This document shows, one piece after another, positions 5,536 to 7,221 of a stretch of 7,221 nucleotides of DNA. Numbering within the stretch: position 1 is the stretch's first letter; each line of letters starts with the position of its first letter. The notes beneath the pieces are model-generated. The model was given only the letters and a program-made list of their open reading frames with translations, was not told the origin of the DNA and did not search any database. Source of the DNA: Pontiella desulfatans (lineage in GTDB: Bacteria > Verrucomicrobiota > Kiritimatiellia > Kiritimatiellales > Pontiellaceae); assembly GCA_029287275.1 (NCBI GenBank), contig JARFRL010000202.1, positions 1 to 7,221 on the forward strand, written 5' to 3'. Position numbers and translations under genes: made by a program.

Positions 5536-6189
5536 TCACGCCTTGTTCGCGACGAAGGGTTTTTTACGTTTGGGGTGGGTGGTTCGGCAAATCTCGCAGA
5601 CGGTGCCGTCGCAGCCGCGGGCGGTGCAATATTCGCGGCCGTAGGTGATGAACTGCAGGTGCAGATCCTCCCACTGTTCTTCCGGATAGAGTTTCTTCAA
5701 GTCCTCTTCCGTTTGAACCACGTTTTTGCCCTTGGTCAATCCCCAGCGCTGCGCGAGCCGGTGGATATGCGTGTCCACCGGGAACGCGGGGATCTTGAAG
5801 GCGTGGATCATCACCACGCTCGCGGTTTTGTGTCCGACGCCCGGAAGCCGTTCGAGCTTTTCAAAATCGGCCGGCACGTCTCCGCCGTATTCATTCACCA
5901 CGATTTCCGCGAGTTTCTTGATGTTCTTCGCTTTGCTGTTCGCGAGCCCGCAGGTTTTGACGCAATCCAGAATTTCCTCAACCGAAAGCTTCATCATGTC
6001 ATGTGGATTATCGGCCAGCGCGAAGAGGGCGGGCGTGACCAGATTGACGCGTTTGTCCGTGCACTGCGCGGAGAGCAACACGGCGATCAACAGGGTAAAG
6101 GCATCGGTGTGATCCAACGGAATCGGAATCTCCGGGTAGAGTTCCTCTAATCTATGCCCCACATAATCCGCGCGTTCTTTTTTGTTCAT
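5536..6189 (-). CDS. nth: Endonuclease III (DNA glycosylase/AP lyase)
   Basis: The enzyme removes oxidised pyrimidines from DNA and cleaves the resulting abasic site in base-excision repair. The 217-residue protein shows LLSAQCTDKRVN (38-49), the helix-hairpin-helix LERLPGVGHKTA (112-123) with catalytic lysine K121, and VDTHIHR with catalytic D139. Near the C-terminus are four cysteines for a [4Fe-4S] cluster at C188, C193, C198 and C201. Their spacing, C-X4-C-X4-C-X2-C, differs from the classical C-X6-C-X2-C-X5-C of the E. coli enzyme. Length is normal (E. coli 211). The ATG overlaps the stop of a decayed antitoxin gene (ATGA), and only a weak GGA lies upstream, so the gene may once have been coupled to the toxin-antitoxin operon. 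The C-terminus is basic (KRKKP). Confidence 0.96.
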   Translation of the reverse strand: MNKKERADYVGHRLEELYPEIPIPLDHTDAFTLLIAVLLSAQCTDKRVNLVTPALFALADNPHDMMKLSVEEILDCVKTCGLANSKAKNIKKLAEIVVNEYGGDVPADFEKLERLPGVGHKTASVVMIHAFKIPAFPVDTHIHRLAQRWGLTKGKNVVQTEEDLKKLYPEEQWEDLHLQFITYGREYCTARGCDGTVCEICRTTHPKRKKPFVANKA

Positions 6190-6321
6190 AGTGTATTTCC
6201 GCTTGCTGTTTTCTCAACCAGATCGCCTTCCACATACTGATGAATCATGGAAAAGATCAGCGTTTGATAGGGCATGCCTTTCTCCATCGCTTTTTTCTTC
6301 TTTATCCAGCTTCATGTTCAT
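6186..6321 (-). pseudogene. Decayed CopG/BrnA-like antitoxin, internal deletion
   Basis: Both ends of a CopG/BrnA-type antitoxin survive. The N-terminus MNMKLDKEEK starts at an ATG (6321) that overlaps the upstream toxin stop as ATGA, with GAGG just before it. The C-terminus reads KAMEKGMPYQTLIFSMIHQ and then YVEGDLVEK, the conserved ribbon-helix-helix end (compare the 'GIPYQTLISSxxHKY' form I know for the family). The two halves are in different frames and are joined at an A-rich stretch (GAAGAAAAAAGCG). About 50-60 residues between them are missing compared with the usual length of about 90-100. The C-terminal frame ends in a TGA that overlaps the nth start. It should make no functional antitoxin. 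The family call is from memory of motifs. Confidence 0.75.
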
Positions 6322-6496
6322 TGCCTCACCGATTCAATATATTCCCGGGTAGCCTTCCGGCTGGGAAGAATGGTCTTCAGAAAGATTCCGCCATCGCCAA
6401 TGACGAATGGAACCAGACGGAAGAGAATCTGTTCGAACGAAATGTTCCGCGCCGTTTTCAACGGCTCGTTTTCTCCGGATTCCAATCGATTCTCAC
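6318..6496 (-). pseudogene. Decayed BrnT-like toxin, frameshift plus internal deletion
   Basis: A GTG start (6496) gives (M)RIDWNPEK, the typical N-terminus of BrnT-type ribonuclease toxins, and then runs into a stop at 6458-6460. Adding one A in the A-run of GGAGAAAACG restores NEPLKTARNISFEQILF. This jumps directly to LVPFVIGDGGIFLKTILPSR and KATREYIE near the end. That tail is the conserved C-terminal part, but about 35-40 residues usual between the two blocks are missing. So there is one single-base frameshift and one in-frame deletion. The stop overlaps the antitoxin ATG (ATGA), keeping the toxin-then-antitoxin gene order. Intact relatives are mRNA-cleaving toxins neutralised by the downstream antitoxin. 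This copy cannot make the full fold. Confidence 0.75.
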
Positions 6497-6818
6497 GCGA
6501 AAAATGTGCGCCTATTGTTCATGCGGAGTCAATCTGATTTATTCGGACGCGGGCATAAACCGTCTTCAGCCATCGCCGCGTCGTGAGCATGGACGACTTT
6601 CCGCGTCTCCGCAAAGAACGTGTCGCAAAAAGCATTGGAACTCGTGGTATCCAGGCATGACCACCTCGGTACATCTGGCCGCTTTGGCACTCCCTGTTTC
6701 GGCGTTTTGACGCCTTTCTCGGCCAATACGAGGAATACCAGCGTAAACGCCGCGGTTATCGCGGCCCATTTTTACCGAGTTCAAAGGTCATCAAAGGAGC
6801 AGTCAAACTGGAGTTGCT
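6497..6818. other. No intact gene; relic-like coding scraps
   Basis: No frame here gives a product I recognise. On the minus strand one frame (about 6770 down to 6725) reads KWAAITAAFTLVFLVLA, shaped like a signal peptide or membrane anchor. A stop codon lies directly before it and there is no start codon in frame. It runs on as an unrecognised polypeptide to a TGA at 6529-6531, with competing open frames on both strands. Two small hairpins occur (CCGCG/CGCGG at 6750-6764; GGCGT/ACGCC at 6701-6714). I read this as decayed sequence, possibly the end of an older gene upstream of the toxin relic. Confidence 0.35.
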
Positions 6819-6874
6819 TCAGGATGCTTTTTTCAACATCCCGCCCACAAACGATGAAAAAACGTTCTGACCCC
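6819..6874. repeat. Diverged ~55-base repeat, copy A
   Basis: This copy aligns without internal gaps over most of its length to 7141-7196, at about three quarters identity by hand count. The shared core is TTTTTCAACA, then a CGCC-rich middle, then GATGAAAAAA. Each copy is itself a loose palindrome (TTTTTTC...ATC against GAT...GAAAAAA). Read on the minus strand it encodes FSSFVGGMLKKAS followed by a stop, which may be a coincidence or a shared gene tail. Confidence 0.65.
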
Positions 6875-7140
6875 GCGGCGAGCGGCTAGTAAAAAGTACT
6901 AATACAAATCGACAAATGTTAACAATTAGGTAATGAATAGAGATAGTGCTCAAAAGGGTTTTGTCTGCCTACGTTGGTTCTGACGCCCCTGTGGTAAGGA
7001 ATACTTTTGTGACGAAATCCGGGCAAAACAAGGGAAAAAATGCTGAAAAGCCTATCACGGTCCGTTAAGGGAACGGCGCGAAGACGCAAGTGTTAGCGTG
7101 GAAAAAGAGAACGGAACATAAGTGGAAAATCAGAGATGAT
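6875..7140. other. Non-coding stretch between the two repeat copies
   Basis: About 265 bases, noticeably more AT-rich than the rest of the window at its left end (6888-6960). A small perfect palindrome, TAGTA/TACTA, occurs at 6887-6901. No open frame with family features, no tRNA and no convincing promoter is visible. The composition change and flanking repeats suggest inserted or decayed mobile DNA, but I see no transposase. Confidence 0.4.
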
Positions 7141-7196
7141 TCAGAACTCCTTTTTCAACATATCGCCACCAAATGATGAAAAAAGCGCTCCGACTC
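7141..7196. repeat. Diverged ~55-base repeat, copy B
   Basis: This is the second copy of the element at 6819-6874, in the same orientation and 322 bases further on. It keeps TTTTTCAACA and GATGAAAAAA. On the minus strand it reads FSSFGGDMLKKEF followed by a stop, parallel to the FSSFVGGMLKKAS tail of copy A. The sequence beyond is cut by the window edge, so the full element length is unknown. Confidence 0.65.
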
Positions 7197-7221
7197 TTTC
7201 GCGGTGACTCTCGCGGCTGAC

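Noticed and set aside
5198..5648. Several overlapping open frames on both strands through the REP-like region
   Set aside because: They translate hairpin repeats into Arg/Gly-rich sequence, have no family features, and the repeats explain the DNA better.
6240..6710. 156-residue plus-strand open frame, followed by a small hairpin
   Set aside because: It runs antisense to the toxin and antitoxin remnants, which have recognisable motifs; no family features and no ribosome binding site of note.

Overview
The window comes from a GC-rich bacterium. Several traits point to a life that is at least partly anaerobic: an orphan ferredoxin-type protein, a Crp/Fnr-family regulator with an FNR-type recognition helix, and an FNR-like box. 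Repeats of the 'GGTCCAAAGGTC' type, REP-like hairpins and an atypical endonuclease III cluster motif resemble what I recall from the PVC group and other deep-branching lineages. I cannot fix the phylum from sequence alone.

Layout, left to right. The left edge holds most of hemB (zinc-type porphobilinogen synthase) on the minus strand, cut by the window end. Next, also on the minus strand, is a tRNA-Ala(CGC) gene with its own promoter and a strong intrinsic terminator. Then comes a tightly overlapping three-gene minus-strand operon: a HCX5R protein phosphatase, a WbuC-family cupin and a ZupT-like ZIP metal transporter. A Crp/Fnr-family regulator is transcribed divergently from the phosphatase. 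After it, on the minus strand, come a small one-domain cupin and a 4Fe-4S ferredoxin-domain protein. They are separated by a long imperfect palindrome made of GGTCC/AAGGTC words, and the same words recur inside the ferredoxin gene's linker. A 9/10 match to the FNR consensus TTGAT-N4-ATCAA lies upstream of the ferredoxin start.

Between the ferredoxin gene and nth (endonuclease III) lie about 400 non-coding bases with four REP-like hairpins arranged as two head-to-head pairs. They share an RTGTGG head and a common stem/TT-bulge architecture. nth has an unusual spacing of its cluster cysteines (C-X4-C-X4-C-X2-C). Directly upstream of nth, in overlapping order, are the wrecks of a BrnT-like toxin and its CopG/BrnA-like antitoxin, both with internal deletions and frame disruption. 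The last ~720 bases hold no gene I can support. They contain a diverged ~55-base direct repeat in two copies and relic-like coding scraps.

How the genes may work together. The regulator, small cupin and ferredoxin protein look like a small redox or anaerobic-stress neighbourhood; this rests on motifs and gene order. The phosphatase/cupin/ZIP operon links metal import with a metal-binding cupin, but its substrate and trigger are unknown. The region around nth is a zone of mobile-element and toxin-antitoxin decay next to conserved housekeeping genes.
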